From contig CAKSWT010000003.1 in assembly GCA_934512135.1 (NCBI GenBank), positions 62,001 through 126,000 on the forward strand: DNA of 64,000 nucleotides. Direction: 5' to 3'. Positions 1-10,108 of this stretch are shown here, one piece after another (within the stretch, counting starts at the first letter, position 1; every line of letters starts with the position of its first letter). Origin of the DNA: an uncultured Oscillospiraceae bacterium (GTDB lineage Bacteria > Bacillota > Clostridia > Oscillospirales > Oscillospiraceae). Below the pieces are notes generated by a model that worked only from the letters and a program-made list of their open reading frames with translations, was not told where the DNA came from and made no database searches. The position numbers and the translations under genes are program-made.

Positions 1-550
1 GAGGACTTTGGGCCGGGAGCCCGTACATAAGGTCCAGACTGATGTTGCCAAAGCCTGCGTTTCGGGCGATGTCCACGGAACGCTGGGCCTGGCGGAAGGT
101 ATGCGGCCGGCCCAGAACCTTGAGGATCTGGTCATTGTTGTTTTGGACACCGATGGAGATCCGGTTGAATCCGGCGGCCAGCAGCTTTTGACAGCCCTTG
201 TCGGTGATGGAGTCCGGATTGGCCTCCAGGGTCACCTCTGCGGACTTGGACACATTGAATCGCTTGGAAATGGCGGAGAACACGTCCTTGAGCCGGTCCG
301 GGCCAAAATAGCTGGGAGTGCCGCCGCCGAAGTAGACGCTGTCCACCACATATCTGGGGGCTCTGGCGCCGCCCTCCCGAATGTGAGCCTCCAGCGCCTG
401 GACATAGCGATCCATCAGCTCCGGCGTTTTTTCGCTGCGGGGGAGACTGTAAAAATCACAGTACTGACACTTGCTGCGGCAGAAGGGAATATGCACATAG
501 ATGCCCAGGGACTTGCTTTGGGTCGTCAGCTTTTGAGTGGCTTTTGCCAT
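1..550 (-). CDS. hemW: Radical SAM coproporphyrinogen III oxidase-like protein HemW, N-terminal part
   Basis: Only about the first 183 residues lie in the window; the gene runs off the left edge. Residues 16-36 read GIYVHIPFCRSKCQYCDFYS, with the CxxxCxxC cysteines that hold the radical-SAM 4Fe-4S cluster. They are followed by YFGGGTPS and EANPDS, both typical of the HemN/HemW family. HemW is regarded as a haem chaperone rather than an oxidase; which role applies here cannot be read from the sequence. The ATG at 550 follows lepA by 18 bp with an AAGGAG site, so the two are probably cotranscribed. lepA-hemW order is common in Firmicutes. Confidence 0.93.
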   Translation of the reverse strand, partial: MAKATQKLTTQSKSLGIYVHIPFCRSKCQYCDFYSLPRSEKTPELMDRYVQALEAHIREGGARAPRYVVDSVYFGGGTPSYFGPDRLKDVFSAISKRFNVSKSAEVTLEANPDSITDKGCQKLLAAGFNRISIGVQNNNDQILKVLGRPHTFRQAQRSVDIARNAGFGNISLDLMYGLPAQSP

Positions 551-568
551 AATGAAATGCTCTCCTTT

Positions 569-2377
569 TTATTCGGAATCCAGCTTCAGGACAGCCATAA
601 ACGCCTCCTGGGGCACCTCGACGGAGCCGAAGCTGCGCATACGCTTTTTGCCTTCCTTCTGCTTTTCCAGCAGCTTCTTCTTTCGGGTGATATCACCGCC
701 GTAGCACTTGGCCAGCACGTCCTTCCGAAGGGCCTTGATGGTCTCCCGGGCGATGATTTTAGAGCCAATGGCGGCCTGGACGGGAATCTCAAAGAGCTGG
801 CGGGGAATGTTCTCCTTGAGCTTTTCGCAGATCTTTCTGGCCCGGGCATAGGCCTTGTCCGCATGGAGAATAAAGGACAGAGCGTCCACCACGTCTCCGT
901 TGAGCAGAATGTCCAGCTTCACCAAATCGCTCTCCCGATAGCCGATAAGGTCATAGTCCAGGGAGGCATAGCCCCGGGTGCGGGATTTCAGGCAGTCAAA
1001 GAAATCAAAGATGATCTCGTTCAGGGGCATATTGTAGTGGAGCTCCACCCGGCTCTGATCCAGATAGGTCATGTCCAGATACTCGCCCCGGCGGTCCTGG
1101 CACAGATCCATAATGCCGCCGACGTACTCCGGGGGGGTGATGATGGAGGCCCGGACAAAGGGCTCCTCCGCCGTCTGAATCTCCGAGGGATCCGGGTAGT
1201 TCAGGGGGTTGTCGATCATGTGGACGGTGCCGTCGGTTTTTGTGACCCGGTAGACCACGCTGGGGGCGGTGGTAATCAGGTCCAGGTTGAACTCCCGCTC
1301 CAGCCGCAGCTGAATAATCTCCATGTGGAGCAGCCCCAAAAAGCCGCACCGAAAGCCGAAGCCCAGGGCAATGGAGCTCTCCGGCTCATAGGACAAGGAG
1401 GCGTCGTTGAGCTTGAGCTTTTCCAGGGCATCCCGAAGCTCCGGATATTTGGCCCCGTCGGCGGGGTAGACGCCGGAATACACCATGGGTTGGACGTCCT
1501 TATAGCCCTGGAGAGGCGCTGCGGCGGGATTGTCATTGTCTGTGACGGTGTCGCCCACCCGGGTGTCAGAGACGTTCTTGATGGAGGCGGTGAAGTAGCC
1601 CACCTCGCCGGCGCCCAGGGCGTCGCAGGGCTCCATGCCCCGGGGGTGCAGATACCCCACCTCCACCACCTTATAGATGGCGCCGCCGGACATCATCCGC
1701 ACGTCCATGCCCTGACGAATCACACCGTCCATAACGCGGAAGTAGACGATTACGCCCTTGTAGCTGTCGTACTGGCTGTCAAAGATCAGGGCTCGCAGAG
1801 GCTGGGTCCGGTCCCCTGTGGGGGCGGGCAGATCCTTTACGATCATCTCCAGCACAGAACGGATGTTGATGCCGTTTTTGGCGGAGATCTCCGGCGCATC
1901 CTGGGCAGGCAGACCGATGATGTCCTCAATCTCCTGCTTGACCCGCTGGGGGTCGGCGGCAGGCAGGTCGATTTTATTGATGACCGGAAGGACCTCCAGT
2001 CCGGCGTCAATGGCAAGATAGGTGTTGGCCAAAGTCTGGGCCTCCACGCCCTGGGAGGCGTCCACCACCAAAACGGCGCCCTCACAGGCTGCCAAGGAGC
2101 GGGACACCTCGTAGTTAAAGTCCACATGCCCCGGGGTGTCGATGAGGTTAAGCACATAGGTCTCCCCATCGTCGGCGGTGTAGCGCAGCCGCACTGCTCG
2201 GGCCTTGATGGTAATGCCCCGCTCCCGCTCCAGGTCCATGTTGTCCAGAATCTGGTCCTCCATCTCCCGGGCCTCCACAGCCTGGCACTCCTCCAGCAGA
2301 CGGTCAGCCAGGGTAGACTTTCCGTGATCGATGTGGGCAATGATGGAGAAGTTTCTGAGCTTATTTAAATCGGTCAT
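569..2377 (-). CDS. lepA: Elongation factor 4 (LepA), ribosome-associated GTPase
   Basis: 602 residues, the usual family length. The N-terminus has the G1 loop AHIDHGKST (residues 14-22), the switch motif DTPGH and the NKID guanine-recognition motif. EF-Tu-like domain II, EF-G-like domains and the LepA-specific C-terminus (IPRQLFEIPVQAAIG, RKDVLAKCYGGDITRKKKLL) follow. LepA acts on the 30S/70S ribosome as a GTPase that can back-translocate and aid subunit maturation. ATG at 2377 is preceded by GAGGTG and a strong promoter at 2409-2437. hemW follows 18 bp downstream. Confidence 0.98.
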   Translation of the reverse strand: MTDLNKLRNFSIIAHIDHGKSTLADRLLEECQAVEAREMEDQILDNMDLERERGITIKARAVRLRYTADDGETYVLNLIDTPGHVDFNYEVSRSLAACEGAVLVVDASQGVEAQTLANTYLAIDAGLEVLPVINKIDLPAADPQRVKQEIEDIIGLPAQDAPEISAKNGINIRSVLEMIVKDLPAPTGDRTQPLRALIFDSQYDSYKGVIVYFRVMDGVIRQGMDVRMMSGGAIYKVVEVGYLHPRGMEPCDALGAGEVGYFTASIKNVSDTRVGDTVTDNDNPAAAPLQGYKDVQPMVYSGVYPADGAKYPELRDALEKLKLNDASLSYEPESSIALGFGFRCGFLGLLHMEIIQLRLEREFNLDLITTAPSVVYRVTKTDGTVHMIDNPLNYPDPSEIQTAEEPFVRASIITPPEYVGGIMDLCQDRRGEYLDMTYLDQSRVELHYNMPLNEIIFDFFDCLKSRTRGYASLDYDLIGYRESDLVKLDILLNGDVVDALSFILHADKAYARARKICEKLKENIPRQLFEIPVQAAIGSKIIARETIKALRKDVLAKCYGGDITRKKKLLEKQKEGKKRMRSFGSVEVPQEAFMAVLKLDSE

Positions 2378-2408
2378 AGTTACACCTCGTAAGATCCATA
2401 TCTCAATT

Positions 2409-2437
2409 AGTATATGTGATTTTCGCTGATTTGTAAA
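2409..2437 (-). promoter_or_regulatory. Sigma-A promoter of lepA-hemW
   Basis: On the minus strand the -35 is TTTACA (2432-2437) and the -10 is TATACT (2409-2414), with a 17-bp spacer. It lies 32 bp upstream of the lepA start. Confidence 0.8.
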
Positions 2438-2461
2438 GAAATTTTCGCAGGGGACAGGAAC

Positions 2462-2492
2462 GCGCAGGCGGACCGGAAGGGTCGGCCTGCGC
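2462..2492 (-). terminator. Hairpin after the GT2 gene
   Basis: GCGCAGGC (2462-2469) pairs with GCCTGCGC (2485-2492), and the stem continues inward with GACC/GGTC. There is no long U tract, so terminator strength is uncertain. It sits 20 bp past the glycosyltransferase stop and ahead of the lepA promoter. Confidence 0.55.
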
Positions 2493-2511
2493 GGATGGAC
2501 TTGCCGGGAAG

Positions 2512-3477
2512 TCAGCGCTCCTTGGGCTCCTCCCAGGTGCGCTGGCTGATGATATACCGGGGGCGTGCCTTGGTCTCCATGTAGATCTTGCCGATATACT
2601 CCCCGATGATGCCCAGGCAGATCAGCTGTACGCCGGAGACGAAGCAGACGATGCAGGTGGTGCTGGCCCAGCCGGCCACGGTGTTGCCCAGTGCGGCGGC
2701 AATCAGCGCCCAGAGGACGCCGATAAAGCTCACCAGCGCCACAAGAACGCCGAAGCCGGTGATCAGTCGCAGGGGCTTCACCGAGAGGCTGGTGATGCCG
2801 TTCATGGCCAGGGCCAGCATTTTCGACAGGGGGTAGTGGCTCTCTCCGGCGATGCGCTCATGGCGGGCGTACTCCACCGAGGTGCTATGAAAGCCCACCA
2901 GAGGCACCATGCCCCGCAGAAACAGATTGACCTCCCGAAAATGGGAGAGCTCCTGAAGGACGCGGCTGCTGAGAAGCCGGTAGTCCGCATGATTGTACAC
3001 CACCTCTGCCCCCATGGCGTTGAGGAGCTTGTAAAAGCTCTGGGCGGTGAAGCGCTTAAAGAAGGTGTCAGTCTCCCGTGAGGAGCGGACGCCGTAGACC
3101 ACGTCACAGCCTCCCAGGTAGGCCTCCACCATGTCGTCCATGGCGTTGATGTCGTCCTGCCCGTCGCAGTCAATGGAGATGGTGATGTCGCAGCGGTCCT
3201 TGGACTCCATCAGTCCCGCCCAGACGGCGTTCTGATGGCCCCGGTTCCGGCTCTGACAGATGCCGATATAGTGGGGGTCCTGTCGGGACAGATCCTGGAT
3301 GATTTCCCAGGTGCGGTCCTTGCTGCCGTCGTTTACAAAGAGCACTCGGCTGTCCGGGGCAATCTTCCCCTGTTGGGAGAGTTGGGTGAGCTTCGCTAAA
3401 AACTGGGGGGCGGTAATGGGGAGGACCTCCTGCTCGTTGTAGCAGGGAATGACGATATATAATACAGGCAGTGGCAT
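2512..3477 (-). CDS. GT2-family membrane glycosyltransferase (GtrB/DPM1-like)
   Basis: 321 residues from the chosen start. The N-terminus VLYIVIPCYNEQEVLP and the DxD-type motif SIDCDGQDD mark a GT-A fold GT2 enzyme; NDGSKDRTWEII is the usual nucleotide-sugar loop. Two hydrophobic segments near the C-terminus and the GEYIGKIYMETKARPRY tail match undecaprenyl-phosphate/dolichol-phosphate glycosyltransferases (GtrB, ArnC, DPM1). These load a sugar on a lipid carrier at the inner membrane face. ATG 3477 has AAAGGA at good spacing; ATG 3483 is too close to that site. The donor sugar cannot be told. It forms a single-gene unit with its own promoter. Confidence 0.9.
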   Translation of the reverse strand: MPLPVLYIVIPCYNEQEVLPITAPQFLAKLTQLSQQGKIAPDSRVLFVNDGSKDRTWEIIQDLSRQDPHYIGICQSRNRGHQNAVWAGLMESKDRCDITISIDCDGQDDINAMDDMVEAYLGGCDVVYGVRSSRETDTFFKRFTAQSFYKLLNAMGAEVVYNHADYRLLSSRVLQELSHFREVNLFLRGMVPLVGFHSTSVEYARHERIAGESHYPLSKMLALAMNGITSLSVKPLRLITGFGVLVALVSFIGVLWALIAAALGNTVAGWASTTCIVCFVSGVQLICLGIIGEYIGKIYMETKARPRYIISQRTWEEPKER

Positions 3478-3513
3478 GTCCATGTCCTTTCTTGCGGAAA
3501 TATCCATATCTGT

Positions 3514-3542
3514 AGTATAGACGGTTTCCCTGAAAAAGTAAA
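3514..3542 (-). promoter_or_regulatory. Sigma-A promoter of the GT2 gene
   Basis: TTTACT (3537-3542), a 17-bp spacer and TATACT (3514-3519) on the minus strand, 37 bp before the start codon. Confidence 0.75.
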
Positions 3543-3553
3543 GGAAAAGAAGT

Positions 3554-3585
3554 GTCCCGGCGCAGCGGCTACTCTGCACCGGGAC
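3554..3585 (-). terminator. Terminator of the CoA-transferase gene
   Basis: A 12-bp stem (3554-3565 with 3574-3585, one wobble pair) is followed on the minus strand by a pyrimidine-rich run ACTTCTTTTCC. It lies 34 bp past the stop and just upstream of the next promoter. Confidence 0.65.
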
Positions 3586-3619
3586 GTTTGGCTATCGGCC
3601 TTACGGCCGGAGGTACGCG

Positions 3620-4927
3620 TTAGATATAGAAGAGCTTCTCGGCCTCCCGACGCAGCTCCTCGCGGTAGTCGGGATGGGCGATGGCGATCAGGTTCTTCAC
3701 ACGGTTCTGGACGGTCTGACCACGCATATGGGCAATGCCGTACTCGGTGACCACAATGTCCACATAGGGACGGGGGATGGTGACCACGGCGCCGGGGGTC
3801 AGAATGGGCTTGATTTTGGACTGGCCCTTGTTGGTGGTGGAGTGCATAATCAGGATGCTCCGTCCGCCGTTGCTGTGTGCGGCACCATAGGCAAAGTCAA
3901 AGGCGCCGCCCGGACCGGAATACTGGCGGGTGCCGATGGTCTCGGAGCACACCTGGCCGGTCAGGTCGATCTCCATAATGGCGTTGATGGAGACCATATT
4001 GTTGTTCTGCTTGATAATCATGGGGTCGGTGACATAGCTGGCCGGCCGGATGATGCAGTCAGGATTCTCATGGAGCATATCAAAGAGATGGCTGGTGCCG
4101 CCGGCAAAGCAGAAGATGTGCTTGCCGGGATTCAGGTTCTTCCGGGCGCCGGTGATGATGCCCTTTTCCACCATGGTGCCCATCAGATTGGTGAACATCT
4201 CGCTGTGGATGCCCAGGTCCTTTTTGTCCATCAGGTTCCGGGCGCAGGCGTTGGGCAGAGAGCCGATGCCCAGCTGAATGGTGTCGCCGTCGTGGACCAG
4301 CTCGGCCACATACTGGCCGATTTTATTGTCCAGCTCGGAGGAGGGGGCATCGGGGATCTCATAGATGGGATACTCCGCCTCGTAGAAGGCGTCCACATCC
4401 TTGATGTTGATGTCCACGCCGCCAAGAATGGTCTTCAGGTTTTTGTTGACCTCCAGAATGATCTTCTTGCAGGAGAGGGGATCAATGTCCCGCTCCCACA
4501 TCTGGGAGAGGTTTACCTGGAAGTTGCCGTTTTCGTCCATGGGGGTCACGGCGGCGATATAGGTGTTCCGGGGGTTGGCGCCGTTATACCAGATGGGCTG
4601 ATCCCGAAGATCGTTGGGGACAAAGGTGCAGTTGCCCAGCTGCAGAGGACGGTCCCAGCCCTTGGAGAAAAAGGCGGACTGGGTGAGAATGTGGCCCTTG
4701 ATGTTGTCATTCTGGAGGAAGCCGAAGTCGCAGGAGCGGCCCTTGAGCACCGTGACACCCTCAACCCGGGGGGCTACCGTGTGAAGCTGCTCACAGAACA
4801 GCTTGGGTTCGTTGCAGTCCTTGCCGAAGCAGATATGGTCCCCGGACTGGATCATGTCCAGGCACTGCTCCAGAGTGCGCTTCTTTTCTGCGTACATCTT
4901 CTGATAGTCTGCGTAGGTGTAAGCCAT
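3620..4927 (-). CDS. Acetyl-CoA hydrolase/CoA-transferase family protein (4-hydroxybutyrate/butyryl-CoA transferase-like)
   Basis: 435 residues, the usual length for the 4-hydroxybutyrate/acetate CoA-transferase family. Visible family marks are GDTIQLGIGSLPNA in the N-terminal half, and GQVCSETIGTRQYSGPGGAFDFAYGA, where the Glu after CS is the expected site of the glutamyl-CoA thioester. The protein ends IAHPDYREELRREAEKLFY. It should exchange CoA between a short acyl-CoA and a carboxylate such as acetate in fermentation. The substrate is not determinable; the GGAFDFAYGA loop differs from the GGQxDFVxGA I would expect in a classic butyryl-CoA:acetate enzyme. It is divergent from a PucR-type regulator, which probably controls it. 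Confidence 0.88.
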   Translation of the reverse strand: MAYTYADYQKMYAEKKRTLEQCLDMIQSGDHICFGKDCNEPKLFCEQLHTVAPRVEGVTVLKGRSCDFGFLQNDNIKGHILTQSAFFSKGWDRPLQLGNCTFVPNDLRDQPIWYNGANPRNTYIAAVTPMDENGNFQVNLSQMWERDIDPLSCKKIILEVNKNLKTILGGVDINIKDVDAFYEAEYPIYEIPDAPSSELDNKIGQYVAELVHDGDTIQLGIGSLPNACARNLMDKKDLGIHSEMFTNLMGTMVEKGIITGARKNLNPGKHIFCFAGGTSHLFDMLHENPDCIIRPASYVTDPMIIKQNNNMVSINAIMEIDLTGQVCSETIGTRQYSGPGGAFDFAYGAAHSNGGRSILIMHSTTNKGQSKIKPILTPGAVVTIPRPYVDIVVTEYGIAHMRGQTVQNRVKNLIAIAHPDYREELRREAEKLFYI

Positions 4928-4978
4928 GAGGTACCTCTTTCCCGGGCCGGAGCCCGTCGTCTTGTTCTTTCTGCGCCT

Positions 4979-5008
4979 ATTTTAGCCTTTTCCGGCGGAA
5001 CTCGTAAA
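4979..5008 (-). promoter_or_regulatory. Probable promoter of the CoA-transferase gene
   Basis: CGTAAA at 5003-5008 reads as -35 TTTACG on the minus strand. The -10 TAAAAT is at 4979-4984, with an 18-bp spacer. Confidence 0.5.
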
Positions 5009-5072
5009 GAACAGTTTGCACACTCTTTTTCGGAATATGTGTACAGATATGCACAGAATTTCAGCAATCCTG

Positions 5073-5101
5073 CTGACATTGGCATATTTTTTTGTTATAC
5101 T
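5073..5101 (+). promoter_or_regulatory. Sigma-A promoter of the PucR-type regulator
   Basis: CTGACA (5073-5078), a 17-bp spacer and TATACT (5096-5101). The start codon is 31 bp downstream. The divergent CoA-transferase promoter lies 65 bp away, so one bound regulator could control both. Confidence 0.75.
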
Positions 5102-5132
5102 ATGCACACATCAAAGGGAAAAGAGGACGATC

Positions 5133-6410
5133 ATGATGCAGACCAATCACCTGTCACGGGACATTCACGAGCTGATGCGCTGCCGGACGCTGCAGGAGCT
5201 GCTGGATACGGCCCGGCGGCACCTGAAAAGCCCCCTGATTTTGGCGGACCTGACCTTCCATGTGCTGGCCATCACCCCGGATTCCTCCATTACCGACCCA
5301 CGATGGATCCAGATCAACAGCGAGCGCTGCCTGCCGCTGAATATCGTCAATATTGGGCTGTACCAGTCGGCCCTCCGGGCGGACGCCCCGGTGCTTTCCA
5401 CAGATTCCACGGGGCTGCCCATTGTCCGCTGCGCCGTGGCTCAGGAGGAGAAGCTCATTGGCTATCTGCTGTGTCCAGGCTACGGCGGGCCGCCTACCCA
5501 GGACCAGCTGGACCTGATGCGGGTGCTCAGCGATCTGTGCGCCTTGCGAATGCAGAAGGACCTGCACTATGCGGAATACCCGGAGAATATGCTGGAGTTC
5601 TTTGTGTCGGATCTTCTCAACGGGGCCATTGAGGACGAGCAGAAAATCCTGGATCGGTGCCGGTTTTTCCAGTGGAACCTGAAAATGCCCTATCGGGTGT
5701 TGACCATCCGTCCGGTGGGAAAGGCGGATGCGGCGGAAGGAGGAGACTACCTGGAGCTGGAGCGCCAGAGGGAGGCCCTTCAGCGGAAGTTCCCGGAGGC
5801 CACGGCCTTTCTCTACGGCAGCCAGATCAAGCTGGTGATCCACGTCTACGATCAGACCACCCAGGACGCCTTGGTTCTGGGAGAGGTGGCGGCGTTTTTG
5901 AAGGAACGCCGCCTGGCGGCAGGGGTCAGCCAGACGGCCTATCATCTGCGGAATATCTCCGGACGTCATCAGCAGGCCATGAAGGCCCTGGAAATGGGAA
6001 TGCTGCTGGAGGGAGCGGGGCCGCTGTTTTACTACGACAGCTATTCCATCTATCACTGTCTGGAGCTCTGTGCTCCCCAGGTGAGCCTGCTCCAGCTGTG
6101 TCATTCGGCGGTGCTGAAGCTGGAGTCCTATGACCGAAAAAACGGCACGGAGCTTCTGGGAACACTCCATGCCTATCTCTCCTGCCACAGCAACCTCAGC
6201 GAGGCTGCGGCATCGCTCTATATCCACCGGAATACCCTGTCCAAGCGGCTGGACAAGATCAATGATCTCATCCATGTGGATTTCAGTGACGCAGAAACGG
6301 TGTTCCACCTGATGTTCTCCTACCGGATCTTGGAATACTACGGCGCCACGGTGATGCGGGATTCCTATGAAAACTGGATGGAACGCAGTCCTACCCTGCG
6401 GCATCCGTGA
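5133..6410 (+). CDS. PucR/CdaR-type transcriptional regulator
   Basis: 425 residues from ATG 5133, chosen because AGAGGA lies just upstream; the adjacent ATG at 5136 is equally possible. The C-terminal 60 residues (YLSCHSNLSEAAASLYIHRNTLSKRLDKI...) are a PucR-type helix-turn-helix: the HRNTL-R-L core is diagnostic. The N-terminal part (LADLTFHVLAITPDSS, LIGYLLCPGY) looks like a ligand-sensing GAF/PAS-type domain, and the middle resembles the GGDEF-like CdaR domain. Regulators of this family usually act on a neighbouring catabolic gene, here the divergent CoA-transferase. The effector is unknown. Confidence 0.88.
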   Translation: MMQTNHLSRDIHELMRCRTLQELLDTARRHLKSPLILADLTFHVLAITPDSSITDPRWIQINSERCLPLNIVNIGLYQSALRADAPVLSTDSTGLPIVRCAVAQEEKLIGYLLCPGYGGPPTQDQLDLMRVLSDLCALRMQKDLHYAEYPENMLEFFVSDLLNGAIEDEQKILDRCRFFQWNLKMPYRVLTIRPVGKADAAEGGDYLELERQREALQRKFPEATAFLYGSQIKLVIHVYDQTTQDALVLGEVAAFLKERRLAAGVSQTAYHLRNISGRHQQAMKALEMGMLLEGAGPLFYYDSYSIYHCLELCAPQVSLLQLCHSAVLKLESYDRKNGTELLGTLHAYLSCHSNLSEAAASLYIHRNTLSKRLDKINDLIHVDFSDAETVFHLMFSYRILEYYGATVMRDSYENWMERSPTLRHP

Positions 6411-6427
6411 GGGGCTTGACAAAATAT

Positions 6428-6455
6428 AGAGGGCGCTGCCAAGGCAGCGCCCTCT
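6428..6455. terminator. Bidirectional terminator between pucR-like gene and groEL
   Basis: A perfect 13-bp inverted repeat (AGAGGGCGCTGCC, 2-nt loop) with A/T-rich flanks on both sides. It serves the convergent regulator gene and groEL. Confidence 0.85.
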
Positions 6456-6477
6456 ATTATTGATTATCGGGTTTGAA

Positions 6478-8121
<1,644 letters not shown>

Positions 8122-8138
8122 AATCCATTACCTCCAAA

Positions 8139-8423
8139 TTATTCGACTACTGCGAGAATATCGCTCTGACGAACGATGGTGTATTCTTCCTTGTTCAGCT
8201 TGACCTCAGTGCCGGCGTACTTTGCGATGATGACCTTCTGGCCAACCTTCACGGTCATGTTGACCTCATTGCCGTCCACCAGGCCGCCGGGGCCCACAGC
8301 CACGATTTCAGCCACAGAGGGCTTCTCCTTGGCGCTGGACGCCAGGATGATGCCGGAAGCGGTGGTCTCCTCCACCTCGACCATCTTTACGATGACTCTG
8401 TCAGACAGGGGTACGAGTTTCAT
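8139..8423 (-). CDS. groES: 10 kDa co-chaperonin GroES
   Basis: 94 residues, normal for GroES. It shows LVPLSDRVIVKMVEVEETT at the N-terminus, the mobile loop around TTASGIILASSAKEKP, and VKVGQKVIIAKYAGTEVK. It caps GroEL to close the folding chamber. The RBS AAGGAGG precedes ATG 8423. The operon is under a CIRCE operator. Confidence 0.99.
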   Translation of the reverse strand: MKLVPLSDRVIVKMVEVEETTASGIILASSAKEKPSVAEIVAVGPGGLVDGNEVNMTVKVGQKVIIAKYAGTEVKLNKEEYTIVRQSDILAVVE

Positions 8424-8487
8424 AATGGTTCCTCCTTGATTTAGATGACGGCCCGAGGGGGGCCTGTCATGGTTCTACGGATTAAGG

Positions 8488-8514
8488 TTAGCACTCTTAT
8501 CTCCTGAGTGCTAA
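8488..8514. promoter_or_regulatory. CIRCE operator (HrcA-binding)
   Basis: TTAGCACTC, 9 nt, GAGTGCTAA: a perfect match to the consensus heat-shock operator bound by HrcA. It lies just downstream of the groES promoter and will form part of the mRNA leader. hrcA itself is not in the window. Confidence 0.97.
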
Positions 8515-8521
8515 CGAATAT

Positions 8522-8550
8522 ATAATAGCCCAACGGTGTGGATTGCACAA
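8522..8550 (-). promoter_or_regulatory. Sigma-A promoter of groES-groEL
   Basis: TTGTGC (8545-8550), 17-bp spacer, TATTAT (8522-8527) on the minus strand. The CIRCE element follows directly, which places it at the transcription start. Confidence 0.78.
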
Positions 8551-8724
8551 GTGTCAATTTGCACAATATAATAGAAATTTTATTATGAACTTTTTCTAAA
8601 CAGGGAGAAGATTTTCGGGAACTCTGGGGGGCCTTCCTTTTTCGGGAGAATTGCGCTATAATAAAACCGTCCAGTCGCCCGGAGTCCCTGCTCCGGGTGA
8701 GTTTTTCGAGACCGGAGGAAGTTT

Positions 8725-10065
8725 ATGGAACAGGAAAATAAATTGGGGACCATGCCCATTGGACGGCTGCTGCTGGCCATGAGCGTTCCCATGATGATCT
8801 CATTTTTTATTCAGGCCCTATACAACGTAGTGGACTCCATGTTTGTGGCGAAAATCAGCGAGGATGCGCTGACGGCGGTGTCCATTGCCTTTCCCATGCA
8901 GAACATCATCACGGCCATTGGGGTGGGTACCGGGGTAGGCGTCAACGCCATGGTGCCCCGCTTTCTGGGACAGAAGCGGCAAAAGGATGCGGAAAAAATC
9001 GCAAATGTGGCGTTTTTCCTGTCCTTCTGCTACTGTGTAATCTTTGTGCTGGTGGGGCTGTTTGTGGTAGGGCCCTACTACAGAATGCAGACGGATGTGG
9101 CGGAGATTGTGGAGGACGGCATCGAATACCTGACGGTGATCTGCGTGGCCTCCTTTGGGGCATTTTTCGGACAGAATTTGGAGAAGCTGCTGGTGGCCAC
9201 AGGGAAGTCCCTTTGCTCCATGGTTTCCCAGGCGGTGGGGGCGGTGTTTAATATCATCTTCGATCCCCTGCTGATTTTCGGAATCGGGCCCTTCCCTGCC
9301 ATGGGGGTCACCGGAGCGGCAGTGGCAACAGTGCTGGGACAGATTCTGGGGGCAGTGGTGGCGCTGATTTTGGTGCTGACCCGGCAGAAGTCGGTGAAAA
9401 TCCACTTCCGGGCCATGGCGCCTGACGGCCGGTCCCTAAAGGACATCTATTCCGTGGGAATCCCCTCCATTATCACGGTGGGATTGGGCTCAGCCATGAG
9501 CTTCTGCCTGAACCAGATCCTGCTGGGATTCTCCACCACGGCCACGGCGGCCTACGGCATTTGGCTGAAGCTCCAGAACTTCTCCTTTATGCCGGTGTTC
9601 GGCCTGAACAACGGAACGGTGCCGATGATTTCCTACAACTACGGCGCGGGACGGATGGAGCGGGTCAACAAAACCATCCGGCTGGCCATGGAGGTGGCGC
9701 TGGGACTGATGTGCCTGCTGCTGGTGATCTTTGAGCTCTGCCCGGGGCCGCTGCTGGCCCTGTTCTCCGCCACGGAGAATATGCTTAGCATCGGGACGGT
9801 GGCGCTGCGAATCACCTGCCTCAGCCTTCCCTTTGGGGCCATCGCCCTGATTTTCTCCTCGTCCTTCCAGGCCCTGGGCCGGAGCCGGTATACACTGCTG
9901 GTGAATCTGTGCCGGCAGCTGCTGTTTGTGGTGCCTCTGGCATGGGTGCTGAGCCTCACAGGGCGGCTGATCATGGTCTGGCTGGCCATCCCCCTGGCGG
10001 AGGCCCTCAGTGCGGCCATGGCCATGGGACTGCGGCGAAAGATGGTGCGAGAGCTGGCGGAATAA
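8725..10065 (+). CDS. MATE family multidrug/Na+ antiporter
   Basis: 446 residues, the usual MATE length, with about 12 hydrophobic segments in two similar halves. Motifs include MSVPMMISFFIQALYNVVDSMFVAKIS at the N-terminus, typical of bacterial NorM/DinF-like proteins, and GTGVGVNAMVPRFLGQK. It should export cationic drugs or metabolites in exchange for Na+ or H+; the substrate is unknown. GGAGGAA precedes the ATG. A TATAAT at 8657-8662 may be its -10, but the -35 is poor. Confidence 0.93.
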   Translation: MEQENKLGTMPIGRLLLAMSVPMMISFFIQALYNVVDSMFVAKISEDALTAVSIAFPMQNIITAIGVGTGVGVNAMVPRFLGQKRQKDAEKIANVAFFLSFCYCVIFVLVGLFVVGPYYRMQTDVAEIVEDGIEYLTVICVASFGAFFGQNLEKLLVATGKSLCSMVSQAVGAVFNIIFDPLLIFGIGPFPAMGVTGAAVATVLGQILGAVVALILVLTRQKSVKIHFRAMAPDGRSLKDIYSVGIPSIITVGLGSAMSFCLNQILLGFSTTATAAYGIWLKLQNFSFMPVFGLNNGTVPMISYNYGAGRMERVNKTIRLAMEVALGLMCLLLVIFELCPGPLLALFSATENMLSIGTVALRITCLSLPFGAIALIFSSSFQALGRSRYTLLVNLCRQLLFVVPLAWVLSLTGRLIMVWLAIPLAEALSAAMAMGLRRKMVRELAE

Positions 10066-10068
10066 GTT

Positions 10069-10100
10069 AACCCCCACGGTTCTGAGGAACCGTGGGGGTT
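10069..10100. terminator. Bidirectional terminator, MATE gene / SLH gene
   Basis: A 14-bp perfect stem (10069-10082 with 10087-10100, loop TGAG) begins 4 bp after the MATE stop and is followed by TTTGGTTT. It is 9 bp from the end of the convergent SLH gene. Confidence 0.88.
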
Positions 10101-10108
10101 TTGGTTTG

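Noticed and set aside
8..2368. Long open frame on the plus strand opposite lepA and hemW
   Set aside because: Codon-position shadow of GC-rich lepA; no RBS, promoter or domain. The same holds for long plus-strand frames at 3674-5632, 6460-8169 and 21288-23096.
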